Below are positions 52,216 to 62,620 of a stretch of DNA of 64,000 nucleotides, piece after piece; positions within the stretch are counted from its first letter, which is position 1; every line of letters starts with the position of its first letter. Source of the stretch: Tetrapyrgos nigripes (lineage: Eukaryota > Basidiomycota > Agaricomycetes > Agaricales > Campanellaceae); the NCBI GenBank assembly GCA_013368315.1, contig JAACJM010000147.1, positions 62,001 through 126,000 on the forward strand. Direction: 5' to 3'. Below the pieces are notes generated by a model, which saw only the letters and a program-made list of their open reading frames with translations, was not told where the DNA came from and searched no databases. The translations under genes were made by a program, and so were the position numbers.

Positions 52216-53046
52216 AGTAGCTCCAAAATGAGGTGTTCAATCAAGGATGCTGATTTAAGATTGGGCTTGTAAGGGAAGAACGAATTCTGACGAAAGTCTG
52301 AGGGCCTCTTTATCATAGGTGCGAACCATGGGGAAACGTTAGTCGCCTTATTGAAAAGCGGGGCCGTGAGTTATCCGAAGACTGGCAGATTCACACGCAG
52401 AAAATACAAAAATATCCGCTCGGCAGAAAGGCGTACAGAAACATCTTATATCAGTACAATAATGTCATCTATCCGTCGAGCAGAAGACGCGGTGGCGACG
52501 TCATTTCAGGCTGCTGACCTGCCAGCGCCAAAGTTAGACTTCTTAAACCTCCGTCATGACTGACAGAATATTTGAGGCTGATCATGAGAACAATGTTTGT
52601 GGATATCGATGTAAATGTGACGGCAGTGACTGGCGCCGCACTGAAGACTATCTGTACGGTGTCAAAATAGGCATCAACTGAAGGTTGGCGCACCTTTCAC
52701 CCAGGTCGAAGCACTAACGAAGGATCAACCCGCACTCGTAAACTTCGCCTGACTAAAGTAGGCCTGCAATCCCGAAGTCTGTCCAGTCGGGGTTTGTCGA
52801 AGTAGGTTGTGAGAAGCCAGGCTGTTGCCGTTCTTTCGTCCTCGTATGATCATACTTGGAGATAGTAAACATTCTCACTGACATGGGAATCGGAAGTTGG
52901 GGGTCAACTTTCAAGTGCAAAGAAGCGAAGTGAGAACCGTGAGAACCGTGACGCGACTGGGCCTGCAAGATTGACACAGCGCGGGCATAAGAAATCCGCG
53001 GGTACCTTCGAATATTCAATACCCTTTGCTTATTATGTAGAATCAT
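52216..53046. other. P450 upstream region, no recognised gene
   Basis: About 830 bp between the P450 start and a TIR element. Frames of up to 97 codons (53046-52753, minus) have no recognisable features. The first 150 bp upstream of the P450 ATG should hold its promoter, but no clear TATA box is visible. Confidence 0.4.
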
Positions 53047-53325
53047 TAGTACTCCTCAAACTCCCTACTTATTCATTGATTATTGACTTGATTCTTTTCT
53101 GATTATTGACTGATTCTTCGGTTTGAGTATGAATTGACAAATAATGAACATAATGAGAAAATAATCAGACAATAATTGGTAGGTTTGAGACCCCTGGAAA
53201 GCAAAAAACACAATAATCAGCAAATAATCACTTCTTTCTGTCTCGCTGTCCTCGGCATGGTCATCAACAGCATTGCGGGATCCGCACATCTCCGAGTCCT
53301 GCGCGTGATGTAGATTAGCTCGGGA

Positions 53326-53556
53326 GTGAACGACGTCACTCCCAAGGTAGTCAGCACATGTAAACCTCGTTATTGTCTTTTTTTTTTCCTAGTCGCTTTC
53401 TTGGTCTTGGGTGCGGTAGAGCTGGCAGCGGGTTTACGCGGAGAGATGGATTCGGAGAGGGAGGAGCGACTTTTACGTAGGGAAAAGCACGGGTATACCC
53501 GTCGATTTACGAGCATTGAAGGACTTCATGGTGGTGCCATGAGTCTACGATGCTGA
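53326..53556 (+). other. Unrecognised short ORF inside the TA element
   Basis: A 76-codon frame has a hydrophobic segment (YCLFFFLVAFLVLGAVEL) over a T-rich tract, followed by charged sequence. It is probably incidental, because the hydrophobic residues come from a poly-T run and the frame lies within non-coding element sequence. Confidence 0.2.
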
Positions 53557-53607
53557 TCGCTGATGAAAAGGAAATATGAACAGGTGAAAATGGAATAAAA
53601 TAGGAGA

Positions 53608-53700
53608 GAGAACGGGAATAACTGGGGTACGGAATAGGCATAGCCGCACACAAAAAGTGAGTGTAAAGAACTCAGCCTCATTTTTCGGCCTTGTAATAAT
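53608..53700 (+). repeat. Direct repeat shared with 41460-41556
   Basis: GAGAACGGGAATAACTGGGG, then AGTGTAAAGAACTCAGCCTC, end in TTTTTCGGCCTTGTAAT. Compare 41464-41556. It lies inside the TA-ended element. Confidence 0.6.
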
Positions 53701-53834
53701 CAAGTACAGGTGTTGATTATTTTCTTGATTATTTTCTGATTATTCCGTTCTCTCATTCATCCAATAATCAGAAAAGAATCAGAAAAGAATCAGAACAATA
53801 ATCAGGTAATAAGCAGGGGGTTTGAGCACTACTA

Positions 53835-54782
53835 TTGTTGATTAAGCCACTCCCGTTCCTATCACTTGACCCCAACCCAAACTTTGCCTTGCCTGTTACT
53901 ACCTTGTCAGTTACTAGACCTACTTCCCCACCCACACAATTTGAATGCTGAATGACTTCCGCATTGTCAACGACAATGAGAAAGCCAATGCGGATCTGAC
54001 GTATGTGCATGCTAAAGCCAACTGAAACTTTGATATCCCCTTCCCCATCCCTCTAACCTAAATCTTGTCGTCACCAAGTCGCCCATGCCTGTGGATATAG
54101 CTAGTTCCCCACTGCACCGCACCTATCCCTGACATCCAAACCCTAAGTCTTTCAGCGTTTTCAACACCAAAGACGACCCTGATGACCCCAATGCAGATGA
54201 CCTTGAAGCACTTGGGGACTCTCGTCATACTCCACTCCTCCACACTTATAGCTTCATTCTTTGGATAGCTTGGTAATTTGGATGTCGACATAGGCAGGGA
54301 TGAAGGGCAGCTGCAATAGTGAGAGTAGAGTGTGATGACGAAGAGATTGTGAGTGAGGCATGTCAAACTGGAGATGGTGACAGAGAAGCAGTTTCAACAG
54401 TGCTAGTCGAATGATGGATTGGAGTGGATTTGGTTGATGTGGTAGGGTGGGGTCTTGTGGAGGGCAGGAACTAGAGTGCTGTCAAAACATGAGGAGATGA
54501 TTAGGGCATTGAAGGGAGAGGAGGGAGAGGGATGGGGGACTGTGGTGTTTGTTGAGGCTTGGCAGTCAAGGAGGGGCAGCGTAGAGACGGTATAGATGAG
54601 GTTTTGAGCTGGCATTGGCAGTGAGAGTTAGCTGGAGACACCGGGGAAGAGGAGCTAATGCAGGAGGGAGTAGACTTGTAGAGGGGAGCAAGGGAGACAC
54701 TGGTGAGGAAGTTGAAGCATTGGCCAGAAGAGCTAATTGGAAAGAAGATTTAGAGAAAGGAAGGGAAATATATGATGATGAC
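53835..54782. other. No recognisable gene
   Basis: Short frames on both strands have Ser/Pro/Thr-biased composition and no conserved motif. No repeat partner was noticed. Confidence 0.4.
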
Positions 54783-54875
54783 ACACCACACCTCTGTGAA
54801 GTGTGGATTCCTGGTTCGTAAATGCATTCTAGGTGCATTCCAGGTGCACGACACTTCCACGAAGTGTGGATTCCT
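54783..54875 (+). repeat. 63-bp satellite, left fragment
   Basis: One and a half copies of the unit found at 59868-60360: GAAGTGTGGATTCCT at 54797 and 54860 is exactly 63 bp apart, with GCATTCTAGGTGCATTCC between. The array is broken at 54876 by the copia LTR. Confidence 0.85.
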
Positions 54876-55111
54876 TGTTGAATTGGTGAATTAGTAAGCA
54901 GCCATCAACATTAGATTAGATGTAGATTAGATAGTAATCTAGTTAGTTACACTTACTATACATCAGTAGTTCTTAGATAAGTAGTCACATGTACTATCTA
55001 GAACAGTATATAAGGGCTCGTATATTGCCCTACAAAAATAAGGATTTCCCTTACTGCTCATTAGTCTTAACCTCTAAACAAACCGCTCTAACAAGCACTT
55101 TTACATCCCCA
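54876..55111 (+). repeat. 5' LTR of the Ty1/copia element
   Basis: The LTR starts TGTTGAATTGG and ends ACATCCCCA (TG...CA). It is about 236 bp and nearly identical to 59646-59862 except for a 17-19 bp block around 54988-55006 absent from the 3' copy. A TATA box (GTATATAAGG) is at 55006. The similarity of both LTRs continues to GGTAAG just beyond the CA. No target duplication is visible. Confidence 0.85.
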
Positions 55112-55112
55112 G

Positions 55113-55475
55113 GTAAGTATGCAGTTGCCGCTACGTATATAGAACATAGCCTGCTCAACAGGTTATGGGCCCCACAAGCCCTGGACATCGCGCCATCACT
55201 GGCAGCAAGTCCTAGACTGCGTAATACCTGGTAGCGCCCCTGCAGCTGCTTGAACATCGCCCTCCAAGGCAGAAGTTCTTTACATGTGCCTTCATGGCTG
55301 CTGTATGTGCTCAGTAGCGCCTACATGGCTGCAAGCTGGTATAATGCACACCGGGATTAATCACTGTCATAAGTGTGCTAGCCACAGCTTTTCATTTATT
55401 TTCATGGCGCATCCTTAACACTGCCGTTTATCTTGCATATAGGATGTTATGCTGACAGTTCGATGATATCCCCAG
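55113..55475 (+). promoter_or_regulatory. Possible leader intron of the copia element
   Basis: CAG|GTAAGT, a consensus donor, follows the LTR at 55110-55118. A branch-like CTGAC at 55452 precedes CCCCAG at 55471-55475, and the gag ATG is 13 bp further on. Splicing would give a short leader. This is a prediction from sequence only. Confidence 0.4.
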
Positions 55476-55487
55476 ATCACATTTGAA

Positions 55488-58283
55488 ATGTCTTCCGGAT
55501 CAAGCTTTATGTCCACAGTTCCAGAACTCACTGGACCGAACTATACCATTTGGGCCAGCAAGTCCAAATCTTGGCTCCAATCTCAGGGCATCGCTTATGT
55601 CCTCAATACCCTCAAACCTGGAGAAATCCAAATCATTGGATCCACATCTCCTGTACCAGCTCCTCCTGCAGCTCCCACCAAAACTACTGGTGGCACTACT
55701 GCTGCCGCCACCGCAGCTGCTGCTGCTGCTGCCACTGCAGATGAAGAAGATTCTGACGCTGGAAGTGGAGTACCTTCCCCTCACTTCATTGCTGCCGGTA
55801 GTGGTAGTGTTGCTGATTGGGAAAAAGATAACGACAAAGCCATGGGTGTCATCAAACTCCGTGTCGCTCAAGCCATTGGTGCCAAAATCGAAAATATTAC
55901 CACCGCTAGAGTTATGTGGGACACACTCAAAGATCTCTATGGTAGGCCTGGAGCTGCTGAAATCTTTCAGAACTTCAAACGGGCTATGAACGTCGAGATC
56001 CCACGTAACGCTCATCCCAGTGCTACAATTGATCTCATCAAAATGTACCTAACCCGTATCACCGAGATCCCCATGTATCTCCAATACATGATCGTTGTCA
56101 ACAAACTCCCTTCTGACATTTATGCCTACATCATTAACAAAATCACTCAGGATGACATTGATGATTTTGAACACGAGACACTCGATAATCTCCGAACACA
56201 TGTCGTTAACACTTGGGAAGCTCGTGGCGGAAAGAAACCTCAATCCACCAACACTACCAAAATCACGGCAATCAAATGCAAAGGCAAACCTCCTGTCTTC
56301 AAGGAACAGCAGCAGCAGCACCATAAAAGCAGCAGCAGCACTTGGAGAGGCAAAGGCCGAGGACGTGGCAACTGGCGAGGCCACAGAAAATGCGCTGGCA
56401 AACAAACATGTCAGAAGCAACAAGCTCAGAGCATGGGTCCTATTAAGTTAGGACACTCACACGTCATACATGCGGCAAAGTTCTCAAAGGAAACTCTGAC
56501 CATCACGGTCATGGAACCCTCTACCAAAGATGTGCGTAAACCCTTCTTTAGCGAGACGGTAAAGCCTCTTGACAGATTTTTCTCATCTGTCCAGAATGCC
56601 TTTAAAACCACTCGTAACAACAGGATTAAGCCAACTGGTGAGCTCCTCAAAGACCTTGAACTAGCACACATGTCTCATTCCGAAGCCTCTACCTCTCTCC
56701 CTCGTTCCTCTATCATCTCCGATGGTCGTTCTTTCATGGAACGATACTATTGGCAAAACCTCGTCGCCCCCTATCCTCCCGGTTACACTTTCTCTCACAC
56801 CGACTCCAATCCCGAACATGATGACGACCACTGGTTCGCCATTTGTGATAACAAACCTGTCTCTGACGGTTGGGGTGCCACCAACTGGGGTACTCCACAG
56901 CAAGAGGAGGCGTGGAACAACTTCGGGTGGAAACACAACAAATGTGTGGGAACGGATGATGACGCTGAAATGGCCAATGAACTCGACAGACTGTCGGACA
57001 GCCTCGTTTCCAACGCAGGGAGTATGGACTCAGAGGAGTTCGAGAGGGAAAAGGAGGAGTCTACCAAGTGCCTCAGAATGTGGGAGGCCGGTCTTGTCGA
57101 CATGGGGGATTCCGACAAGGAGAACGTTGACCCCAACCACAAAACACTCAAAGAGCGTCTTCATATGATCACCGACGAGATGACTCAAAGGTGGTATTCG
57201 GGGGAGTTCGACAGGGAGTACAATGAGGGGCTCGAGGACCTCGATGGGGACCTCGACCAGATGAGCACCTCCAATTCATTGGGGTGGAGCCAAGCGCGGT
57301 CAGTTACCCCCTTATTCGAGGAAATCTCCACGTCCCCGCATGCTTCCAACTCGGGTGCTGACGAGGATGCCGACTTGATACTGGACCTCATAACACCACT
57401 GTCGAGTTCTCCGGATATGGACGTTATATCCCTCGGGTCTGACTCCGAGGAGGAGATTATTTCTGAGAGTTGGAATGATGGCGGGTACTACAGGTACGCC
57501 ACACCCTCTTTCTCTTCCATTGTGAATAGAGTATCTGACACATCTCATACAGTGCAGATGATGAGCCCGGTCGCATGTAAAGTACTATCACATGCTTGTA
57601 ACATATTTATACATACCACTCCTCTGGGCTCTATTTGCCCCTCTATTTATAATGTACCCAATATATTATGTCCCTGTGGGACTTATTATTCATCTTGTGT
57701 GAATTGCAAGGGAAAGAATACTCTCATCAACCAGAAACATTATGACAACGCCTGGTTACTCGACTCTGGAGCATCTGCTCATTACACTTTTGACTTAACT
57801 GACTTTGTTGAGTCACATAAAGTAGATCCAATCTCCATTCAAACTGCAAATGGAGTTACAAAAACCAACACCGCTGGCACTGGCATCATACAACAGGGAT
57901 CTCGTTACTTCAAAGTTGCCCCTGTTTACTATATTGCTGATCTAAATCAACGGTTATTGTCACTTGGTACATTCCTACAGTCAGACAGAGTGACAGTCCA
58001 TGGATCAGACAAAATGATCATGTTGATGAAACATGACAAAATGACAGATGTAAATGGAAATACAATGCATCGACACTGGTTGACATTTACCAAAAGATCA
58101 CTGGAAGATACCATTTACTATCTTCCTCACACCAAAACTGACGTCGCCTCCATGGGAGACGCTATGATTTACGAAATCAACTTTGACTTAGTGCATCAAC
58201 GCGCTGGTCACCCTTCTCGTGATGTTCTCAAATATCTTCAAACACATACTGACGGCTGGCCAGAATTCAATATTCCTCAATAA
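55488..58283 (+). CDS. Ty1/copia Gag-protease polyprotein, integrase lost
   Basis: A 931-codon frame begins at an ATG after the leader. The N-terminal Gag starts PELTGPNYTIWASKSKSWLQ, the UBN2/copia-type Gag fold, with an alanine-rich insert at about 72-86. A basic RGRGNWRGHRK segment around 290-305 probably binds RNA, and no classic CCHC knuckle is present. Residues about 400-680 are acidic and Ser-rich, unusual between Gag and protease. A cysteine group CPCGTYYSSCVNC precedes the protease core WLLDSGASAHYT (active Asp at about 762). The frame then reaches the GAG-pre-integrase motif (LVHQRAGHPSRDVL) and jumps directly into reverse-transcriptase sequence in another frame, so the whole integrase core and the first part of RT are missing. 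The element cannot be autonomous. Confidence 0.85.
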   Translation: MSSGSSFMSTVPELTGPNYTIWASKSKSWLQSQGIAYVLNTLKPGEIQIIGSTSPVPAPPAAPTKTTGGTTAAATAAAAAAATADEEDSDAGSGVPSPHFIAAGSGSVADWEKDNDKAMGVIKLRVAQAIGAKIENITTARVMWDTLKDLYGRPGAAEIFQNFKRAMNVEIPRNAHPSATIDLIKMYLTRITEIPMYLQYMIVVNKLPSDIYAYIINKITQDDIDDFEHETLDNLRTHVVNTWEARGGKKPQSTNTTKITAIKCKGKPPVFKEQQQQHHKSSSSTWRGKGRGRGNWRGHRKCAGKQTCQKQQAQSMGPIKLGHSHVIHAAKFSKETLTITVMEPSTKDVRKPFFSETVKPLDRFFSSVQNAFKTTRNNRIKPTGELLKDLELAHMSHSEASTSLPRSSIISDGRSFMERYYWQNLVAPYPPGYTFSHTDSNPEHDDDHWFAICDNKPVSDGWGATNWGTPQQEEAWNNFGWKHNKCVGTDDDAEMANELDRLSDSLVSNAGSMDSEEFEREKEESTKCLRMWEAGLVDMGDSDKENVDPNHKTLKERLHMITDEMTQRWYSGEFDREYNEGLEDLDGDLDQMSTSNSLGWSQARSVTPLFEEISTSPHASNSGADEDADLILDLITPLSSSPDMDVISLGSDSEEEIISESWNDGGYYRYATPSFSSIVNRVSDTSHTVQMMSPVACKVLSHACNIFIHTTPLGSICPSIYNVPNILCPCGTYYSSCVNCKGKNTLINQKHYDNAWLLDSGASAHYTFDLTDFVESHKVDPISIQTANGVTKTNTAGTGIIQQGSRYFKVAPVYYIADLNQRLLSLGTFLQSDRVTVHGSDKMIMLMKHDKMTDVNGNTMHRHWLTFTKRSLEDTIYYLPHTKTDVASMGDAMIYEINFDLVHQRAGHPSRDVLKYLQTHTDGWPEFNIPQ

Positions 58284-59518
58284 TTGGCACATCTCAGGTG
58301 TCGATGTTCATAGTGCCTATCTTTATGGCATACTTGAAGAAGAGATCTATATGGAACAACTGGAAGGTTTTATAGAACCTGGAAAAGAACGCAAAGTCAT
58401 TTGGCTACTTCGCAAGCTGGTCTTGCTTGGTGGAAAGGTCTCGACAAGTCCATGGCAGAACTTGGTTTCAAACGAATCAATTCTGATGCCAGAATCTTCA
58501 TATATAACCAAAACGGTTACATTGTCATTGCCGTTGTCTACATTGATGATGCCTTATTCTGTGGAGCAGACAAACAGCTAATGCTCAAGTTAAAGGCAAA
58601 GTTTATGAAAAAATGGGAATGCAGGGATCTTGGCATGCCAAAGAATTTCTTAGGATGAACATTGTCAGGAAAGGCAGCAAGATTTATCTTGACCAATGTG
58701 CCTACCTTGAAAAGGTATTAGAACGATGTGGTATGCAAAACGCGAAAGCTTCTGCTACTCCATTACCTGCAGGATACTATCCTATAAAAAACAAAGCCCC
58801 AGTGGACCCAGTACTTCGACAGAAATATCAAACTGTCATCGGGTCTCTTCTTTACATCATGTTAGGAACTCATCCTGACATAGCCTTCGCCATTACCAAA
58901 ATGGCATAGCACGCTGCAAATCCTTCAGATGATCATCTAACCAAAGCTCTCTGGATTTGCCGTTACCTTTTAGTTACTCGACACTATGCATTAGTGTATG
59001 ACGGATCCAAGAGAAATATCACTGAATCAGATCCATTAGGAACTGGTCTCACTGCATACACAGACTCTGATTGGGCATCAGACCCAAATGATCATTGATC
59101 ACATACTGGCTTCTTCCTAACATTAGCCCGTGGTACTTTCTACTGGGCTTCTAGAGCTCAAACCACAGCTGTGTTAAGTTCTACTGAAGCTGAGTATATG
59201 GCACTTAGTGACTGTAGTCGCCAAGTCATCTGAATAAAAGCTCTCTTAAAAGAACTTAACATTGAGATGAAAGCTATCAATATCTATGGGGACAATCAAG
59301 GATCTATCTTTATCACATCAAATCCTGTTACAGAACAATGTTCAAAACACATTGCTGTCAAATATCACTTTATTCGTGAACATGTAGCAAATGAGAACTT
59401 AACATTGAAGTTCATAGAAGGAAGCGATAATCCTGCCGATATGTTTACAAAGAACCTTGGCAAACAAAAATTCGAGAAGTTTAGATCCCAACTAGGACTT
59501 CAGTTTTATACTAGTTAA
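58284..59518 (+). pseudogene. Ty1/copia RT-RNase H remnant
   Basis: Frames 58219-58581, 58401-58658, 58613-58909 and 59267-59518 together give the second half of copia pol. They read VDVHSAYLYGILEEEIYM (RT motif A), then VVYIDDALFCGA (catalytic YIDD), NIVRKGSKIYLDQCAYLEKVL, then RNase H with AYTDSDWASDPND, LSSTEAEYMALSD and SDNPADMFTKNLGK. At least three stops or shifts interrupt it, for example TAG after ITKMA at 58907 and TGA codons near 59098 and 59231. It ends 130 bp before the polypurine tract (AGCAAGGGGGAG) and the 3' LTR. Confidence 0.85.
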
Positions 59519-59645
59519 AGCCTCGATATAAAATATTATAGAACCTTGGTACAATGTATCATAGAACTGTGGTATGATGTATCTCAAATAAAAAAGATGA
59601 ATCTCAGCTGCTTATAGCACCTTTATGCAGCTTAGCAAGGGGGAG

Positions 59646-59862
59646 TGTTGAATTGGCGAATTAGTAATCAGCCATCAACATTAGATTAGATGTAGATTAG
59701 ATAGTAATCTAGTTAGTTACGCTTACTATACATCAGTAGTTCCTAGATAAGTAGTCACATATAAGGGCTTGTAGATTGCCCTACAAAAATAAGGATTTCC
59801 CTCACTGCTCATCGCTCTTAACCTCTAAACAAACTGCTCTAACAAGCACTTTTACATCCCCA
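59646..59862 (+). repeat. 3' LTR of the Ty1/copia element
   Basis: It follows a polypurine tract at 59634-59645. It starts TGTTGAATTGGCGAATTAG and ends ACATCCCCA. It differs from the 5' LTR by a few substitutions and the 17-19 bp gap before ATATAAGGGCTTG, so the insertion is not very recent. Confidence 0.85.
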
Positions 59863-59867
59863 GGTAA

Positions 59868-60360
59868 GATGCATTCCAGGTGCATTCCAGGTGCATGACA
59901 CCTCTGCGAAGTGTGGATTCCTGGTTCGTGAATGCATTCTAGGTGCATTGCAGGTCCATGACACCTCCACAAAGTGTGGATTCCTGGTTCATGAATACAT
60001 TCTAGGTGCATTCCAGGTATATGACATCTCCACGAAGTGTGGATTTCTTGTGCATGAATGCATTCTAGGTGCATTCCAGGTGCATGACACCTTGGCGAAG
60101 TGTGGATGCCTGGTTCGTGAATGCATTCTAATTGCATTCAAGGTGCATGACACCTCCACAAAGTGTGGATTCCTTGTGCGTGAATGCATTCTAGGTGTAT
60201 TCCAGTGGCACAACACCTCCATGAAGTGGGATGAATGCATTCAAGGTGCATTCCAGGTGCATGACACCTCCACAAGGTGTGGATTCCTTGTGTGTGAATG
60301 CATTCTAAGTGTATTCCAGGGGCACGACACCTCCATGAAGTGGTGTGAATGCATTCAAGG
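59868..60360 (+). repeat. 63-bp satellite array, right part
   Basis: About eight units of CATGACACCTCCACGAAGTG / TGGATTCCTGGTTCGTGAAT / GCATTCTAGGTGCATTCCAGG type. The GAAGTGTGG word recurs at 59908, 59971, 60034, 60097 and 60160 (63-bp steps), then 60223, about 60274 and 60339 with less regular spacing. The length is a multiple of three, so frame 59891-60484 encodes 21-residue repeats (HDTSTKCGFLVRECILGAFQ). Coding function is not supported. Confidence 0.9.
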
Positions 60361-60863
60361 TGTCATGACAGTATTATTTTCAGGGTATTTTCGTTCATTT
60401 TCTGTTTCTTTTCTTCATCAGTCAATGCCTTTTGATCATCGTTTTGATCATCCTTTGCCCTATCTTTTGCTCATCTTTCCTTGATCATCTATCCACAGCT
60501 ATCATCTTCTCTTTCATCATTTGTTCATCTTTTTATGATACATCTCTTACAGGGACAATAGGCTGTAGTTTGATTGTTCTGAACAGTTCTCTGATTCCTT
60601 TCTTTGCTTTACTCAGTTTTTATCTTTCTTTCTCTTCTGTGTATATAAGCTTAGAGTAGTAGCTCCCTAGTCCCCATCTTGACCTCTTCCTCTTGGGACT
60701 GGGTGAGCATCTCATGTATTCATTGTCTTCATTCAATATTAACTTTGTCTTGGGACTAGTCTCTCATTGTTATCTGTCTATTGCTGTTCTGTCTATGCCT
60801 ACTGCTTAGAGCCAAGTGTGTGCTCTTTACCACATTAGGTCAAGATCCCTTGCTGCACTGACA
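60361..60863 (+). repeat. Putative 5' LTR of the plus-strand Ty3/gypsy element
   Basis: It starts TGTCATGACAGTATT at the exact end of the satellite, the same start as the LTR of the minus-strand copy. It has a TATA-like GTGTATATAAGC at about 60640, and a matching CACTGACA end at 60863. The right border is inferred from the inverted TGACA and is uncertain. The 3' LTR lies outside the window. Confidence 0.55.
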
Positions 60864-60902
60864 GCCTAGTTAGCAGGTTGTCCTTGCAGAAACTCTGCTA
60901 CC

Positions 60903-62430
60903 ATGTCTACAGTACCCTCTCAAGCACCATCTCGTGCTTCTCATACTTCTTGTGCTCCCAGTTCTGTCAAGGACAACTACACAGCTTTGATCTAGTCAAT
61001 CAGAGACATGTCTGCTTTGATCTCGATAGCTATTTTGAAAACAGGGACGAAGGATTCTTTAACTGTCCAAGCCATCCTTGTCCAAACACTTATATCCAGT
61101 CCATTCCCCAAGTCCGTTACTATAGTTGGGAAGACAACAACACTTGTATTGACTGCATTGTCCTACCTACCAGTTCAGCTTTTCTTCATCAGCACTTCCG
61201 TTACCTACTGCTCCCATCACCTATATCCCATACCCCCATCACTCCATTGTCTCCTATTCCTTCAGATATCAATATGTCTGAACAAGCTGAACAACCCCAT
61301 TTCAATATGCACTGTGCTGAACAAATTCACCAGGCAGCTACCATTCAGGACATCATAAATGCTCATGGACCTCTCCAAGAGCAGGTCACTACCTTCCTCC
61401 AACGCATAAACCAGCAACAATCCTAGCCTCAGGCTCACACAATAAGCCAGAGCTCCAATAAATCCAGCATGGCCAAGCCTGAACCCTTCAAGGGCAAGGC
61501 TGTAGATGTCAGGTCTTTCCTGGTGTCTTTCAGGAACTGGGCTGGAGAACAGAGGAATATTGCTGGAAACGAACAACAGATGATCTGATCTGCACTCTCA
61601 TTCATGCAGGGAGAGGCTGGCATTTGGGCTGCACCATACATCAAAGAAGCAATGGCATATGATGGAACTGAACGAACCACCAACCTGTTTAACGGGACTT
61701 GGAGTGTGTTTGTGGAAGCCTTCAAAGCACGATTTGTGTCATTAGATGAACAAGCAGATGCACAAGATGCGATAGAAGGTTTAGTCCAGGGGAAACAGAC
61801 AGTTGCGAAGTACATTCAGGTGTTCAGAGACTTGGGTCAGAGGACAGGATACTCCAACAAAGATCTCTGGGCTTGTCTTGAATGAGGACTCGACTATAAC
61901 CTCCGTGTCAGCTTAGCCCCCATTGAGCTGGTGAAAGGCAAGCTGACTTCACTTGACGATTTGGTTAGAAGGATCACCACTCTCGAGAACCTCATTCATC
62001 ACAAACAGGGTCATAAGACCACCACTACTACATCCACCTCTACCTCCACTTCTGATCCCTACACTATGGACATTGATGTAAAACATGCGAAGACTACCTT
62101 TGTGCTATGTGAAACTGTTGCTATGGTTGTGGTGCTCCAGGCCACATGAAGCCTCAGTGCAACCATAAGGAGGCCAAGTGCAACTACTGTGCTCGGAAGG
62201 GTCATTTGGATCATGTTTGTCAGGACAAGTTCATGGGTCTTGACTGTAATAGAGGGTTATGTCCTCAGGGGCAACATGTTGCCACCACTACTACAGATGA
62301 TCTGAATCCCCAGCTGTTCCTTCCATGTCCACTACTCCATCCCTAGATTATTCTGCACAACTCACTGCTCTCCGAAATGCTATGACTCAACAGGCTGCCA
62401 TTTTGGCTACGTTTATGAAGAAGATGGATT
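60903..62430 (+). pseudogene. Ty3/gypsy gag with zinc knuckles, interrupted
   Basis: The gag starts at ATG 60903 (MSTVPSQAPSRAS) and is soon stopped. It continues through 61275-61425 (MSEQAEQPHFNMHCAEQI), 61469-61585 (PEPFKGKAVDVRSFLVSF) and 61604-61885 (GEAGIWAAPYIKEAM, then FKARFVSLDEQADAQDAI), the retrotransposon gag fold. The part at 61886-62092 then leads to a double CCHC-type knuckle at about 62107-62230 (CGAPGHMKPQC and CNYCARKGHLDHVC). At least three stops lie between segments (for example TGA at 61586 and 61883), so no full Gag can be made. Most changes are compatible with C-to-T transitions. Confidence 0.8.
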
Positions 62431-62620
62431 TTTAAAGCAGGTGCCTGTTCTGGCCGTGCGGACAACACCCTTCAAACAATTTTCTATGATTTCTACCTCC
62501 TCGTATGGCTCTATTTCCACATGTAAAATATCAGTTATTCAGGAAATAGATCCTCTTTCATCGCATTTCCATGTGGGAGTAAAATTATGAGGAGCAAACT
62601 GGAGTCTAGACACAACGGCA

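Larger units (their letters stand above)
53047..53834. mobile_element. 0.8-kb TIR element with TA ends
   Basis: The ends are inverted: TAGTACTCCTCAAACTCCCT at 53047 and the complement-type GGGGTTTGAGCACTACTA ending at 53834. If the outer TA is the target duplication, this fits a non-autonomous Tc1/mariner-type element. Both subterminal regions are full of AATAATCAG / CTGATTATT words (about a dozen). A segment of about 400 bp in the middle (53300-53700) lacks these words and contains the 53608-53700 repeat, so it may be a second insertion. Confidence 0.65.
54876..59862 (+). mobile_element. Ty1/copia retrotransposon with internal deletion
   Basis: LTR to LTR, 4987 bp. Gene order is Gag, protease, (integrase deleted), RT, RNase H. 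It sits within a 63-bp satellite array whose units continue on both sides. The expected 5-bp target duplication is not seen, so the flanks may have been altered by recombination. Confidence 0.85.

Noticed and set aside
55500..56015. 171-codon minus-strand ORF opposite copia gag
   Set aside because: Antisense shadow of the gag frame; composition mirrors the Ala/Ser-rich gag segment.
59891..60484. 197-codon ORF with 21-residue HDTSTKCGFLVRECILG repeats
   Set aside because: It is a translation of the 63-bp satellite, which is irregular at its end and lies between two retrotransposons.
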